From Lithobates sylvaticus (taxonomy: Eukaryota > Chordata > Amphibia > Anura > Ranidae): a stretch of DNA of 64,000 nucleotides. Of the stretch, positions 33,661 to 44,929 are shown piece by piece. The stretch is taken from contig CM053034.1 of assembly GCA_028564925.1 (NCBI GenBank), positions 151,712,052-151,776,051 on the forward strand, read 5' to 3'. The notes below the pieces were generated by a model, which was given only the letters and a program-made list of their open reading frames with translations, ran no database searches and was not told the DNA's origin. Numbering within the stretch: the first letter of the stretch is position 1; each line of letters begins with the position of its first letter. The position numbers and the translations under genes are program-made.

Positions 33661-36600
33661 GCCTTTGATAAGTATCCAAATTGACCGGCGCCTACGGGAG
33701 CGTAGGGCCGAACGAACCTTGGGGTCCCCAAGACCTACCTGGATGCTTCCCAGAGCCCCAAGCCATTTCCGTACTGCTCCCTCTGTCAAACCTGTTCATG
33801 CTTCCTCGGCATCAGAACCCATGCAACTAGGACTCCTGCGGCCCTCTCTCACTCCAGCAGAACGCCAGAGACGCCGTAGCAGCAATCTGTGCCTGTATTG
33901 CGGAGAGCCTGGTCACTACGTCCGGAATTGCCCAGCTAAACTCCGTAAGTTCCCCACTATTCTCTCCAGTTATGTGGATCCTGTGACCGGGGTTTCGGCT
34001 CATCTTGCCCTTTCTGTTTCCTTACAGCTCCCAGGAAGGACCCTGCGGACCACCGCTATCATTGACTCTGGGGCCTGTAGTTGCTTCATGGACTCTGTTT
34101 TTGCTGCCCGGCATCGGATTCCTCTCCGTCCAAGGAACAGGGCCTGTCTGTCCATCTGGCGGATGGGTCTACCATCAAATCTGGCCCAGTGACTCAGGAG
34201 ACTGCCCCATTGCACACAGTGATCTCAGAGTCACATCAAGAACTGTTACGTCTGGACATAATCTCTTCTCCCTTGTTCCCAGTCATTCTAGGGATTCCCT
34301 GGCTGCAAGCACACAACCCGGTCATCAATTGGTCCACAGGAGAAGTGGCCTTTTCCTCTCCCTACTGCCAAAGGTCCTGCGGCTCCATGGTCCCCGCAGG
34401 ACCCTCCGCTCTGCTCTGCCTAGAAACTGAGGCAGGCCTACGCCAGTCCATCCCCGAAGCCTACCATGCCTACCTGGATGTGTTCAGCAAACAAAGGGCA
34501 GATGTGCTGCCACCCCACAGGCCCTATGACTGTCCCATTGAACTTCTTCCCGGGGCCAAGATTCCCTTCGGCAGGGTGTTCCCTCTAACAGAGGTGGAGC
34601 AGGGGAAATTGAAAGACTACATTGATGATAACTTGAAAAAAGGTTTTATCCGCCCATCTACATCTCCTGCAGGTGCAGGAATATTTTTTGTAGAGAAGAA
34701 GGACCACTCTCTCAGACCCTGCGTGGACTATCGTGCCCTAAACGAGGTCACTGTCAAAAATCGCTACCCGCTTCCCCTGGTACCTGAACTGTTTCAGAGG
34801 CTTGGCACAGCCTCCATCTTTTCCAAACTGGACCTCAGAGGGGCGTACAATTTAGTTCGTATAAAGGATGGGGATGAATGGAAGACGGCATTTCGGTCTC
34901 GATTTGGGCACTTTGAGTACCTGGTGATGCCGTTCGGACTCTGTAACGCCCCCGCAACCTTCCAGTCTTTCATTAACGATGTGCTTCGGGACTTTCTTGA
35001 TGATTTCGCTGTTGTTTATCTTGATGACATACTAATTTTCTCTTCCTCCCTAGAGTCGCATCGTGGACATGCCAAAAGTGTTCTGGGCCGCCTCCGGCAA
35101 CATGGCCTCTATGCCAAGGCCGAAAAATGCCTCTTTGAGGTAGAAAGCATACCCTTCCTGGGCTTGATCATCTCCAGTAGTGGCATCCGGATGGACCCCC
35201 AGAAGATCTCAGCCATCCTGGACTGGCCTGTTCCCGCAGATAAAAAGGGTATCCAGCGATTTATTGGCTTCGCCAATTTTTATCGCAAATTCATCAAGGG
35301 ATTCTCGGCCATAGTGGCACCCATTACTCAACTCACCAAACAAGGTACCCGTTTTCATTGGTCTCCTGAGGCCCAGGGGGCCTTCGAGGCCCTCAAAGGG
35401 CTCTTTACCTCAGCTCCTATCCTGAAGCATCCAGATCCTTCTCTACCCTTTGTTTTAGAAGTGGATGCCTCGGAGATAGCTGTAGGGGCAATTCTGTCCC
35501 AGAGACAGGGCATCAAGGCCCTGCTACACCCCGTGGCATTCTTCTCACGGAAACTGTCCCCAGCCGAGAAGAACTACGATGTGGGAGATCGGGAGTTACT
35601 GGCTATAAAGACCGCCCTTGAGGAATGGCGCTACCTGCTGGAGGGGGCTACTCATCCAATCCTGATCTTCACGGATCACAAGAATCTAGAGTACTTGAAG
35701 ACTGCCAAGAGGTTGAAACCTAGACAGGCCCGTTGGGCCTTATTTTTCTCTCGTTTTACTTTTCACGTGACCTATCGTCCGGGTTCCAAAAACGCGAAGC
35801 CGGACGCTCTGTCTCGTATGTATCACAAATCCCAGGATGGTTCCCCTCCAGACACTATCCTTGCCCCTGGAAATTTTCTCCTGCTACAGGAAGACTTGCT
35901 GTCCCGGCTCAGGCGGGCTTCCAGTGGCCTCATACCCACTCCCGGTCCTGGGTTGCGGGCCAAGGATGGGCTATTGTGGCATGGGGATAAGATTTTCATT
36001 CCCGAGGGTCTGCGGGTAACCGTCCTGGAATTGTGCCATGATCATAGGCTTGCCGGACACTTCGGTGTCACCAAAACCACTGAATTGGTACAACGTACCT
36101 TCTGGTGGCCTCAGCTAAGAGAAGACTGCAGGAAATTTGTGGAAACATGCACTGTGTGTATACGGAGCAAGAGTTACAGAACCAAAGCCTGGGGCCTACT
36201 CAAGCCACTGCCAGTCCCAGATCGTCCTTGGAAGATGCTGTCCATAGACTTCATCGTGGAACTACCCCCAGCAGAGGACCACACTACGATCTTCGTGATA
36301 GTTGATCGTCTGTCAAAAATGGCACACTTTGTTCCTATGAAGGGCACCCCTTCTGCCTCAGAAACCGCACAAGTGTTCATCCGAGAAGTCATCAGACTCC
36401 ATGGGGTACCGGCCAACATAGTGTCCGACCGAGGGGTACAATTTACCTCTTGGTTCTGGAAATCGCTCTGCAAGGCCCTCAACATTGAACTATCGTTCTC
36501 ATCCGCTTATCACCCTCAAACCAATGGGCAAACCGAAAGAACCAATCAGACCCTGGAACAATATCTACGGTGCTTTTCTTCCTTCTCCCAGGACGATTGG

Positions 36601-37470
36601 ATCTCCCTGTTACCAGTTGCCAAATTTGCATATAACAATGCTATCCACTCGGCCACCCAACAGACGCCCTTCTTCGCCAACTATGGCTTTCATCCTTCAT
36701 TTCTGCCCAATTCTCTTCCTGAATGTACTGTGCCCGCAGTTCAAGAAAAGATTGACTTCTTTGCTTCCAATAACCGACTCCTGCAGGACACCATGGCCCG
36801 GACCCAGGAACATAACAAGACGGTCTTTGACCGAAAGAGGCGTGGAGAATTGGTGTTGGCACCGGGTGACACAGTATGGCTCTCTACCCTGAATCTGAGG
36901 TTGGCTTGTCCCTCGAAAAAACTGGGCCCTAAGTTTTTAGGTCCCTTCCCAGTCAAACGAAAAATTAATGAAGTGGCCTATGAGTTGGAACTCCCTGACT
37001 CCCTCAAGGTCCATCCGGTCTTTCATGTTTCCCTGCTGAAACCCTCCACTTCCAACCCCTTTCCCAACAGAAGGACTGTACCCCCGGATCCAGTCCTGAT
37101 AGATGGCGAGGAAGAATATGAGGTGGAGGCCATACTAAATGTTAGAAGAAGGAGAAATCAGAATCAGTTCTTGATCAAATGGAAGGGATATGGTCCTGAA
37201 GAGAATTCCTGGGAGCCCGAGTGTAATATCCACGCTAAGAGTCTAGTTCAAGCCTTTAAGAGAGCACATCCTGAGAGATTTGCCCAGAGGGGCACCCGGA
37301 GGTTGCCCCTAGGAGGGGGGCAATGTCATGAAGATCCTGCCAGAAACATAAACCCTGGCCGTCCCGGCCCTCAGATTCCACTGCGCATGCGCGCCCGGGC
37401 ACGGGCACGTGCACAACCGCGCACAGGGAGACGGGCGCGCGCTCTAGTTAGCACCAGCCGGCCTATTTAA
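33653..37470 (+). pseudogene. Gypsy chromovirus gag tail and pol
   Basis: This is the coding region of the LTR element. CLYCGEPGHYVRNC near 33,890 is a gag zinc knuckle. An IDSGA protease motif lies near 34,062. The largest open stretch, 1,129 codons (34,081-37,470), carries reverse transcriptase (PFGLCNAPATF near 34,932, YLDD near 35,016), RNase H (VDASEIAVGAIL near 35,462, TDHKNLEYL near 35,673) and integrase. Integrase landmarks are the HHCC zinc domain 36,037-36,160, DFIVELP near 36,247, SDRGVQFTS near 36,424 and HPQTNGQTERT near 36,511. It ends with a chromodomain (YEVEAILNV … WKGYG…SWEPE). The reading runs a little way into the 3' LTR. The coding region as a whole is broken; most domains are well preserved, which fits a recent insertion. 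Confidence 0.88.
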
Positions 37471-38876
37471 GCCTGACCTGTGCAGACGGTCTTTGCTGTC
37501 TACTCTACAGCGTTGTGGTGTAGTAAATCTGATCCTGTTATATCTGTTCCTTTGACCCGGCTTGCCATAGACCATCCAGCTTTCTGCCTGTACCCGACCC
37601 CGGCTTCCTATGACCATCCTCCTGCCTGACCCACTGTACCTTGCTTCCAGTTCTGATCCATTACCTGACTTCCTTGATGAACTCTGGTTCCCTGCAAGGT
37701 CTCTGTCCAGTCTGCAGTCTGATTCCTGTAACGAACCTGACCACCTGTCTGTCTCCAGCCCATTCAGTGGTTCTGTTTCCTGCTTCCAGTTCCTGTCAGC
37801 GCTGCTATCCAAGTTTACCTGTGAACCTGCTTGCCAAGCCGTTGTCCAGTTCCTGTCAGCTCTGCTATCCAGTTTACCTGTGTACCTGCTTGCCAAGCCG
37901 TTGTCCAGTTCCTGTCAGCTCTGCTATCCAGTTTACCTGTGTACCTGCTTGCCAAGCCGTTGTCCAGTTCCTGTCAGCTCTGCTATCCAGTTTACCTGTG
38001 TACCTGCTTGCCAAGCCATTGTCCAGTTCCTGTCAGCTCTGCTATCCAGTTTACCTGTGTACCTGCTTGCCAAGCCGTTGTCCAGTTCCTGTCAGCTCTG
38101 CTATCCAGTTTACCTGTGTACCTGCTTGCCAAGCCGTTGTCCAGTTCCTGTCAGCTCTGCTATCCAGTTTACCTGTGTACCTGCTTGCCAAAGACCCTGC
38201 CAGCTCTGCTATCCAGTTTACCTGTGAGCCTGCTTGCCAAAGATCCTGTCAGCTCTGCTATCCAGTTTACCTGTGAGCCTGCTTGCCAAAGATCCTGTCA
38301 GCTCTGCTATCCAGTTTACCTGTGAGCCTGCTTGCCAAAGATCCTGCCAGCTCTGCTATCCAGTTTACCTGTGAGCCTGCTTGCCAAAGATCCTGCCAGC
38401 TCTGCTATCCAGTTTACCTGTGAGCCTGCTTGCCAAAGATCCTGCCAGCTCTGCTATCCAGTTTACCTGTGAGCCTGCTTGCCAAAGATCCTGTCAGCTC
38501 TGCTATCCAGTTTACCTGTGAGCCTGCTTGCCAAAGATCCTGCCAGCTCTGCTATCCAGTTTACCTGTGAGCCTGCTTGCCAAAGATCCTGCCAGCTCTG
38601 CTATCCAGTTTACCTGTGAGCCTGCTTGCCAAAGATCCTGCCAGCTCTGCTAACCTGTTTCCTGCTCATCAGTCTGTATCCAGTCTCCCCTGCTATCCAG
38701 GCTTCCACCGTATCCGCCAGCTGACCTGACCCCTCTACCGGTCTGTTGATCCTGCCAGGCACCCGTGCTCCTCCTCACTCCTGGCTCTCCTGTCCCCACA
38801 CCAGGGAACCAGGAGTGGGAGACGCAAGGGAGGCCTCTCCCTGCAATCTCGGGCTCGCACCACCAGGTACGTGACA
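37324..38876 (+). repeat. Gypsy 3' LTR
   Basis: It runs from TGTCATGAAGATCC to GGTACGTGACA, about 1,553 bp, directly after the polypurine tract AGGAGGGGGGCAA. It carries about six 59 bp units and about ten 49 bp units, one more of each than the 5' LTR. Outside the arrays only a handful of base differences separate the two LTRs in the first 200 bp. Confidence 0.88.
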
Positions 38877-39067
38877 ACCTCTCTAACGAAATAATAATGA
38901 CTTACCCCTTACATATAAAAAATGTATACAAAGACACAGATTCTTCACCCTCAAAGCTGCAACACCCCCCTATGCCCTCAATCAGAACAATCTACAGCTT
39001 ACCCCTATGAAAGCAAATCCTCCCCCTCTCCTCTCTGTCTGTATGTGAGCCACCCCTCCTGCTGCTC

Positions 39068-39417
39068 TCATAACACTAACCTGTATTCACCATCAGCACT
39101 GCCTTCTATTGCAGTGTCCCTCTCTGTGAATGATGTATAAATATAAATGCTGTAAATACCTAATTTAAGAGCCGAGATTGGGATCACATGACCAGCCAGC
39201 TCTCTCCTCCTCTCCAGACTGACATCAGCAGGGAAATCTCAGCCCTGTCCGCTGCATCTTTCAGAGGAGAAAAGGAGAAAGCTGGCCAGTCATGTGATCG
39301 CAATCTCGGCAGTGAAATTAGGTATTTGCAGCATTTATTTTTATAAATCATACACAGAGAGGGATACTACAATAGGAGGCAGAGCTGATGGTGTATACAG
39401 GTTATAGTGGCTTAACA
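39068..39417. mobile_element. Palindromic MITE in the LINE inter-ORF region
   Basis: The mirrored blocks CTGTATTCACCATCAGC / GCTGATGGTGTATACAG and AATGCTGTAAATACCTAATT / AATTAGGTATTTGCAGCATT frame a centre near 39,238. The arms are about 150 bp. It is non-coding; the ends are approximate. Confidence 0.65.
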
Positions 39418-40217
39418 ACCACTTCAAGTAAATCCCCCTCGGACTCGAGTTGATTTGTATAAAATACTTATGGGTACTAATGTTATTGCTGTTGGACGCG
39501 TGTCATGTACACCACAAGTTACAAATTAAAATGTTATCAACGGTTCTATGCTGTCACCAGGCTCTGCAGGTATACCAACTACACCTCTGATATCTGGTAT
39601 GTTATTGTATATGAACAAGTTTCTGTTTTTTCTTTATGTTTTAAAGTTTAACCTACATTTTGATGACAAAACACTGATACTGACGTCTAGACTTGATGTT
39701 CCTTCTCCCCCCAAAGAATCACATTCTCTCCATGCCAAACTGATAAATATCTAAATATAGACAGGTGAGACCAGATGGGAAGCTATACCCCTTCTCCGGC
39801 TCCCCAACTGAGCTCACCATGAACACACCTCTTTGCCCTATTGACCTCATAGGGACACATGATTGTTTCCTCGTGTAGATCATCACCTACCACCCCCACA
39901 CACAGTGGACTCTGGTAGACCCCGCTGACCCACCATGGATCCCCCTCCCCTATAAGGTGGGACTGCAGGTTCACACCCACATCTGGTATTACCATTCCCC
40001 CACCCTTGAAGCACCCTATAGCCTCCTGACCTTAACCCCCACCTAACAAAAACCCTTTTCCCAATACAAAACACCCCCCACCTACCCTCCCATCCTTCTG
40101 TCCCTTCCCCTCTTTTTTTCTTTTTCTTTTCTTTTTCCTTTTTTTTCACCCACCTGTCCTCTCTGCCTTCCCTCCCTCAGTATGCTACAATCAAAACTTT
40201 AATACCCCACACTCATC

Positions 40218-41385
40218 ATGGCATCACCTAAAATGAAAACCAACAATGTTTCCCTGAAATTAATCTATCTGAATGCCAAAGACCTAAATATACCAGAAAT
40301 GTGTTCACAAATCTATTCCAGCATGCATAGCATGAAAGCAAACATAGTTTTTTCTGCAAGAAACACATTTTTGCTCCAAAACAGTCCCTAAACTTACAAA
40401 TAACTTCTTCCCTCAAAGCTATCATGCTACATCCCCAATTTCTAAATCTAAAGGAGTTTCCATACTCCTCTCCAAAAATGTACCTCAACGATGACCAGGG
40501 TAGATACATCTTTCTTAAAGGTACTCTGTGCTAATGCTGTACACACGACCGGACTTTCCGTCAGACTAGGTCCGACGGTCTTCCCAACGGACTTTCGGCG
40601 TAGTTCCGATGGACTTTCCGAATGAACGGACTTGGCCACACACAAAAGGACGAAGTCCGTTCGAAAGTCTGTTCATTTTGAACGTGATGACCTAAAAGGG
40701 ACTAAAAAAGGTAGTTCAATAGCCAGTAGCCAATAGCTTCCCTTGCGCCGTATTTGGTCCGTTGGATCAGCATACAGACGAACGGTTTTCCCAATCGGAA
40801 TTGAGTCCGTCGGACAGATTTGAAACATGTTCTATTTCTAGGTCCGTCTGATTTTTTTAATGAAAAACTATCGGATTAGCCCACACACAATCGGATTGTC
40901 TGACGGACTGATTCCGTCGGACCTAGTCTGCCGGAAAGTCCGGTCGTGTGTACACAGCCTTTAGAGACAAACCAATCATGCTGGCAAACATATATAGTCC
41001 CAATTTAGCTCAAGTGCCATTCTTCCGTACCATTGCATGACTCCTATCCACTTTCCAAGAAGGGATCTTAATTCTAGGGGGAGACTTCAACGTCCCTCTA
41101 GATCCCCTTCTCGACACCTCATCAGGCACGCCCCATCTACCATATCGAGCAATTAGACAAATTAGGATATGCCTTCAGGATCTCTTACTTCAAGACACCT
41201 GGCGTACTCTCCACCCAAATGAGAAAGATTTCACCTTCTTCTCTAACCCACACAACAGGTACTCTGGCCATGACTACCTATTTCTTACACAACAAGATCT
41301 CTCTTGCCTGAAGGCGGTAACCATAGAACCAATGACCCTGTCTGACCACCATCCTATCTCAGTCACACTTACCTTTCCCGAATGA
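40218..41385 (+). pseudogene. L1 ORF2 endonuclease domain, interrupted
   Basis: This is the N-terminal apurinic/apyrimidinic-like endonuclease of an L1-type ORF2, which nicks target DNA for reverse transcription. From ATG at 40,218 the frame reads NNVSLKLIYLNAKDLN, the first strand of the fold. A frameshift precedes a phrase of the FLQETH type near 40,350 that includes the catalytic glutamate. A TA-flanked MITE then interrupts it (40,532-40,963). After it come the landmarks ILGGDFNVPLDPLLD (near 41,066-41,110), DFTFFSNPHNRYSGHDYLFL (near 41,228-41,287) and LSDHHPISVTL (near 41,338-41,370). Stops and at least two frame changes make it dead. The reverse transcriptase domain does not follow. Confidence 0.72.
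40532..40963. mobile_element. TA-flanked MITE of the TACACACGG family
   Basis: The left end TAATGCTGTACACACGACCG and right end CGGTCGTGTGTACACAGCC form an inverted pair, the left one opening with TA and the right one followed by TTA. The interior is built of GTCCGTCGGA-type blocks. It lies inside the LINE endonuclease, so it is younger than the LINE. Confidence 0.75.
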
Positions 41386-41534
41386 AAAAATGTTGTGGTG
41401 CCCGGATCTACCACTTTGTAACTAACCTGATTAATAATTGTATAGTAATTACTCAACCTTTCACCATGCAGCATAAACTACGTGGCGCAGTCCATGCGAC
41501 CAAGAAAAACGCATATGAAAAAAGAGGAAGGAAG

Positions 41535-42545
41535 AAGGCCTTCAAAGAAGGTCACAATAGCTGCACACTGTGGTTAATTTCATAAAATTTTATTAGAAAA
41601 AACACACCATAATATCAAATATAGCAACAATAACAATCTAAGTGATACCTTCCAAAGTAATTTAAAAAGACAACAATGTCATTAAAAAGAGGAATCGCAG
41701 CTGTGCATACATCCATTTAATCAGACACACAAACAGCTCCAGGGATTGAGATTGGTTGGAGTATTGGATACAATTAACTACTCATACTAACATCCCACTT
41801 CCTAGTTAAGCTGTGAATTATAACTGGCCCATAAGGGGATATATAGCAGTTGGCTGAATGTGATATGGATGCGTTGTGGAGCAGGTAGGTATTTCATGGG
41901 CCACCCTATGTTCTTGTTCCGAATATTACAGTCCAAAGTTCAGCAAAGGTACTTTGGACTAGGGGCCCTCATTTGCTTACAGGAGGCATAAGTGGCTATA
42001 CTGCACAGGATATAGTGTCCGGAAGGAAAGGGCTGTGGTGGTAGCCTTCTTGAGTGGTATACTCTCAAGAAAGTTCATTGATCAGGGTCGGGAGGGTCGT
42101 GAGGGTCGGGAGGATTAAAGCAGGGGCAGTTGAAACTGTCAGCCCACAGCTGATCAATAAGCTCAGTGAAAAATAGCAGGTAAGGATACTCTCACCATTT
42201 CGCCTGCTTCATCATACCTCCACCCATTCCTCCGGTTCGAGCACCACTCTATTGGTCACCGGGTAATCTCCACAGGGGATTTATCCATGCATTAGATCAA
42301 GAACCGTCCCGCCTCCAACCGACTTCCGGGCGCTCCTTCACCACTGCCTCGTTATACTGCTCGTGCTTGGGCTATAATCCCTCAGTCATCACGAACGTGG
42401 TGACGTCACTCTGACATGTTTCATTAGCCAATGACAGCTAACTTCCTCAGAGGCTCTGAAGCAGGCTGTTCATGTGGGAATATGGAAGGAGAGAAAGCTG
42501 GTCAGATGGAATTTCCAGTCAGTGCATCAACAAAGTCGAGTTAAA
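41535..42545 (-). mobile_element. Penelope-like non-coding terminal region
   Basis: On the - strand the element runs from about 42,500 through a hammerhead-like motif at 42,411-42,450 (CTGAGGAAG, GTTAGC…GCTAAT stem, GAAACATGTCAG). A perfect TGACGTCA (42,401-42,408) follows, then an AT-rich body ending GTGCAGCTATTGTGACC near 41,545. It has no coding potential. It is the same layout as the units at 20,578 and 24,987, though sequence differs, so it is probably another subfamily. Confidence 0.42.
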
Positions 42546-42562
42546 GTCCCTGAAATATAATG

Positions 42563-44480
42563 GTGGGGGTGCATGTCCCAGAATCAGCGTCTACATGTTT
42601 TGTTCCTATACATCGGAACTGGTCCTGACGAAGTTCCGGTGTATAGGAATAAAACATGTAGGCACTGATGCTGGGACATACACCCCCCAGCCAACATTCA
42701 GGTAACAGCACTCGGGACTGGCCATTTATTTGGTTAACCACTTCAGCCCCCAGAAGATTTGGCTGCTGAATGTCCATTTTTGGCGATTCAGCAGTGCGTC
42801 GCTTTAACTGACAATTGCGCGGTCGTGCGGTGCTGCACCCAAACAAAACTGACGTCCTTTTTTCCGACAAATAGAGCTTTCTTTTGGTGGTACTTGATCG
42901 CCTCTGTGGTTTCTATTTTTTGCGCTATAAACAAGAAAAGTTGCTGCACTAAATATCCCCATTATTTTTTAAGAAAAGCAAATTTTTTAGGCCGATATGT
43001 ATTCTTCTACATATTTTCAGTAAAAAAAAATCGCAATAAGCTTATATTGATTGGTTTGCACAAAAGTTATAGCGTCTACAAAATAGGGGATAGATTTATA
43101 GAATTTTTTTTATTTTATTTTTATTACTAGTAATTGCAGCGATCTGTGATTTTTATTGGACTGCAACATTATGGCAGACACATTTTTGGCACCATTAGCG
43201 ATCAGTGCTATAAAAATGCATTGATTACTGTAAAAATGTCACTGGCAGGGAAGGGGTTAACACTAGGGGGGCGATCAAGGGGTTAACTGTGTTCCCTGGG
43301 AGGTGATTCTAACTGAAGGGGGGGACTGACTAGAGGACTTGACGGATCATGGTTCCTAGCTAATAGGAGCACATGATCTGTCACTTCTCTCAGAACAGAG
43401 CAGGGATTTGTGTGTACACACAAACACTTCCGTGTTCTGTCTCTGGTGGTCGCAATTGCTCGTGGCCGGCGGTCATCGCAACTGTTGGTTATGAGCATCG
43501 GCACCCCCGCTGTGCAGTGTGCTATCCTGATCCCATGAGCCGATGTATAGCTACGACAGTTTGCGGGATTGTGCCGACCTCCCTCAGTAAAATGACGGTG
43601 GCTGGTCAGCAAGGGGTTAACTGTGTTCCCTGGGAGGTGATTCCAACTGAAGGGGGGACTGACTAGAGGACTTGACGGATCATGGTTCCTAGCTAATAGG
43701 AGCACATGATCTGTCACTTCTCTCAGAACAGAGCAGGGATTTGTGTGTTTACACACAAACACTTCCGTGTTCTGTCTCTGGTGGTCGCAATTGCTCGTGG
43801 CCGGCGGTCATCGCAACTGTTGGTTATGAGCATCGGCACCCCCGCTGTGCAGTGTGCTATCCTGATCCCATGAGCTGATGTATAGCTACGACAGTTTGCG
43901 GGATTGTGCCGACCTCCCTCAGTAAAATGACGGTGGCTGGTCAGCAAGCGGTTAAACTTTACCTGTGTTACCAGTGCTCACCTGCTGCATATCGGGTGAG
44001 CTGACATCGATTGAATATCGGAGTGTATATTCCATTCTTTGATCACCCTCATTTCATACATAACTGACTGACCTATGACAGTGCAGATATACTTGTGGGT
44101 TTAGTAGAGTGTGGGTACATATCGGCCAGTGTATCCCCGTTCCATCAGGGGGTAGTGTATTACACGCCCTTTGTATTTACAAAGTGGATTATTACCCCTT
44201 TTTAGGAACAGGTTTTTGGGATCCTTGATAGGTTGGCTCAGAGCCATTTTTAAGGGGGGTGTTTGTATTCAAGAGGGTGGGCTCAGCTCCCTATGGGGAT
44301 TGTGTCCTTCACCCCTCGCTTTTTCACGAGGGGTGGTACTTTATTGTTCCATACAGGGTGCAGTATTTTCAGGCTTTTTTTAGGGGGAGGGGTTATCATT
44401 GGGGGGTTTTGGGAACGCGGGCGTCCTGGTGTTTGTGCTAGAAATGTTTTGTATGGCTTTTGATGCAATAAATTATGTGG
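42563..44480 (+). mobile_element. Penelope-like terminal region with 58 bp snap-back 5' end
   Basis: The left arm 42,563-42,620 is the reverse complement of 42,632-42,690, with 11 bases between. The centre sits at a motif reading CCTGACGAAGTTCC…GGAATAAAACATGTAGG. The + strand body continues to about 42,733, is split by a piggyBac-like MITE, and resumes at 43,956 (ACTTTACCTGTGTTACC) to about 44,480. It is non-coding. The right boundary is uncertain. Confidence 0.45.
42734..43955 (+). mobile_element. piggyBac-like MITE with internal tandem duplication
   Basis: TTAA lies at 42,734-42,737 and 43,952-43,955. The left end TTAACCACTTCAGCC is typical of the family. The right third is duplicated head to tail: 43,281-43,614 and 43,615-43,949 are almost identical units of about 334 bp, both starting GGTTAACTGTGTTCCCTGGG. 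That is why the element is longer than the 697-921 bp copies elsewhere. It is non-coding; the repeated open frames on the - strand are only a by-product. Confidence 0.8.
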
Positions 44481-44716
44481 TTAACTCAATAGGGTGGGTA
44501 GAATCCTTTGTTTTTTGTTTTACCTCCTTGTCTATCATATTTTGATTACACCCCCCCATCCATATAGGGTGAGTATTACACATAGGTATTAGGTGGGATT
44601 TGTATACACTGATTTATTGAAGATACTGTAAATTGTGAAAAAAAAATACAATTAAAAACTCCTTGTGTGCTTATGCTCATGTCTCCTATATGCTCAATAA
44701 ATAATAAAAAATACCT

Positions 44717-44718
<2 letters not shown>

Positions 44719-44769
<51 letters not shown>

Positions 44770-44772
44770 ATT
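44719..44772. repeat. (TA)n microsatellite
   Basis: About 25 TA units with a single TTTA interruption. Confidence 0.95.
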
Positions 44773-44929
44773 CCAAATGATATACCTTCATACCTCATGA
44801 AAGGTGCACCTTATGGAATAAAAAAAATGCAGAAAATTTACCACAATATTACCGTACCATCCAAATGTATATCATAATACCACAATTTTTTCGCAAAGTG
44901 CTCAACTCTTCAATATAGTATGTCGACAG

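Larger units (their letters stand above)
32339..38876 (+). mobile_element. Gypsy-type LTR retrotransposon (chromovirus), broken
   Basis: This is a 6.5 kb element flanked by the exact 5 bp duplication ACCTC (32,334-32,338 and 38,877-38,881), inserted in the LINE. Parts in order are the 5' LTR (32,339 to about 33,660), a gag tail with a CCHC zinc knuckle (about 33,890-33,931), protease (about 34,060), reverse transcriptase, RNase H, integrase, chromodomain (about 37,115-37,270), a polypurine tract (37,309-37,323) and the 3' LTR (37,324-38,876). The LTRs are nearly identical outside their tandem arrays, so the insertion looks recent. It is broken, with roughly two or three breaks, and gag is incomplete. 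The chromodomain and RT style place it with vertebrate chromoviruses related to the Sushi/ichi group. Confidence 0.9.
29793..41385 (+). mobile_element. L1-like LINE split by four insertions
   Basis: Segments of one LINE can be followed in order on the + strand. They are the ORF1 N-terminal part (29,809-30,078), the ORF1 C-terminal part (31,000-31,590), the inter-ORF region with decayed sequence (31,590-32,338 and 38,882-40,217) and the ORF2 endonuclease (40,218-41,385). The interrupting elements are a piggyBac-like MITE (30,079-30,999), a Gypsy element (32,339-38,876), a palindromic MITE (about 39,068-39,417) and a TA-flanked MITE (40,532-40,963). Removing them restores colinearity with an L1/Tx1-type LINE. 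The reverse transcriptase is not found downstream, so the LINE is truncated near 41,385. Confidence 0.68.

Noticed and set aside
43283-43762. 159-codon frame with internal duplication
   Set aside because: It is a by-product of the 334 bp tandem duplication inside a non-coding MITE.
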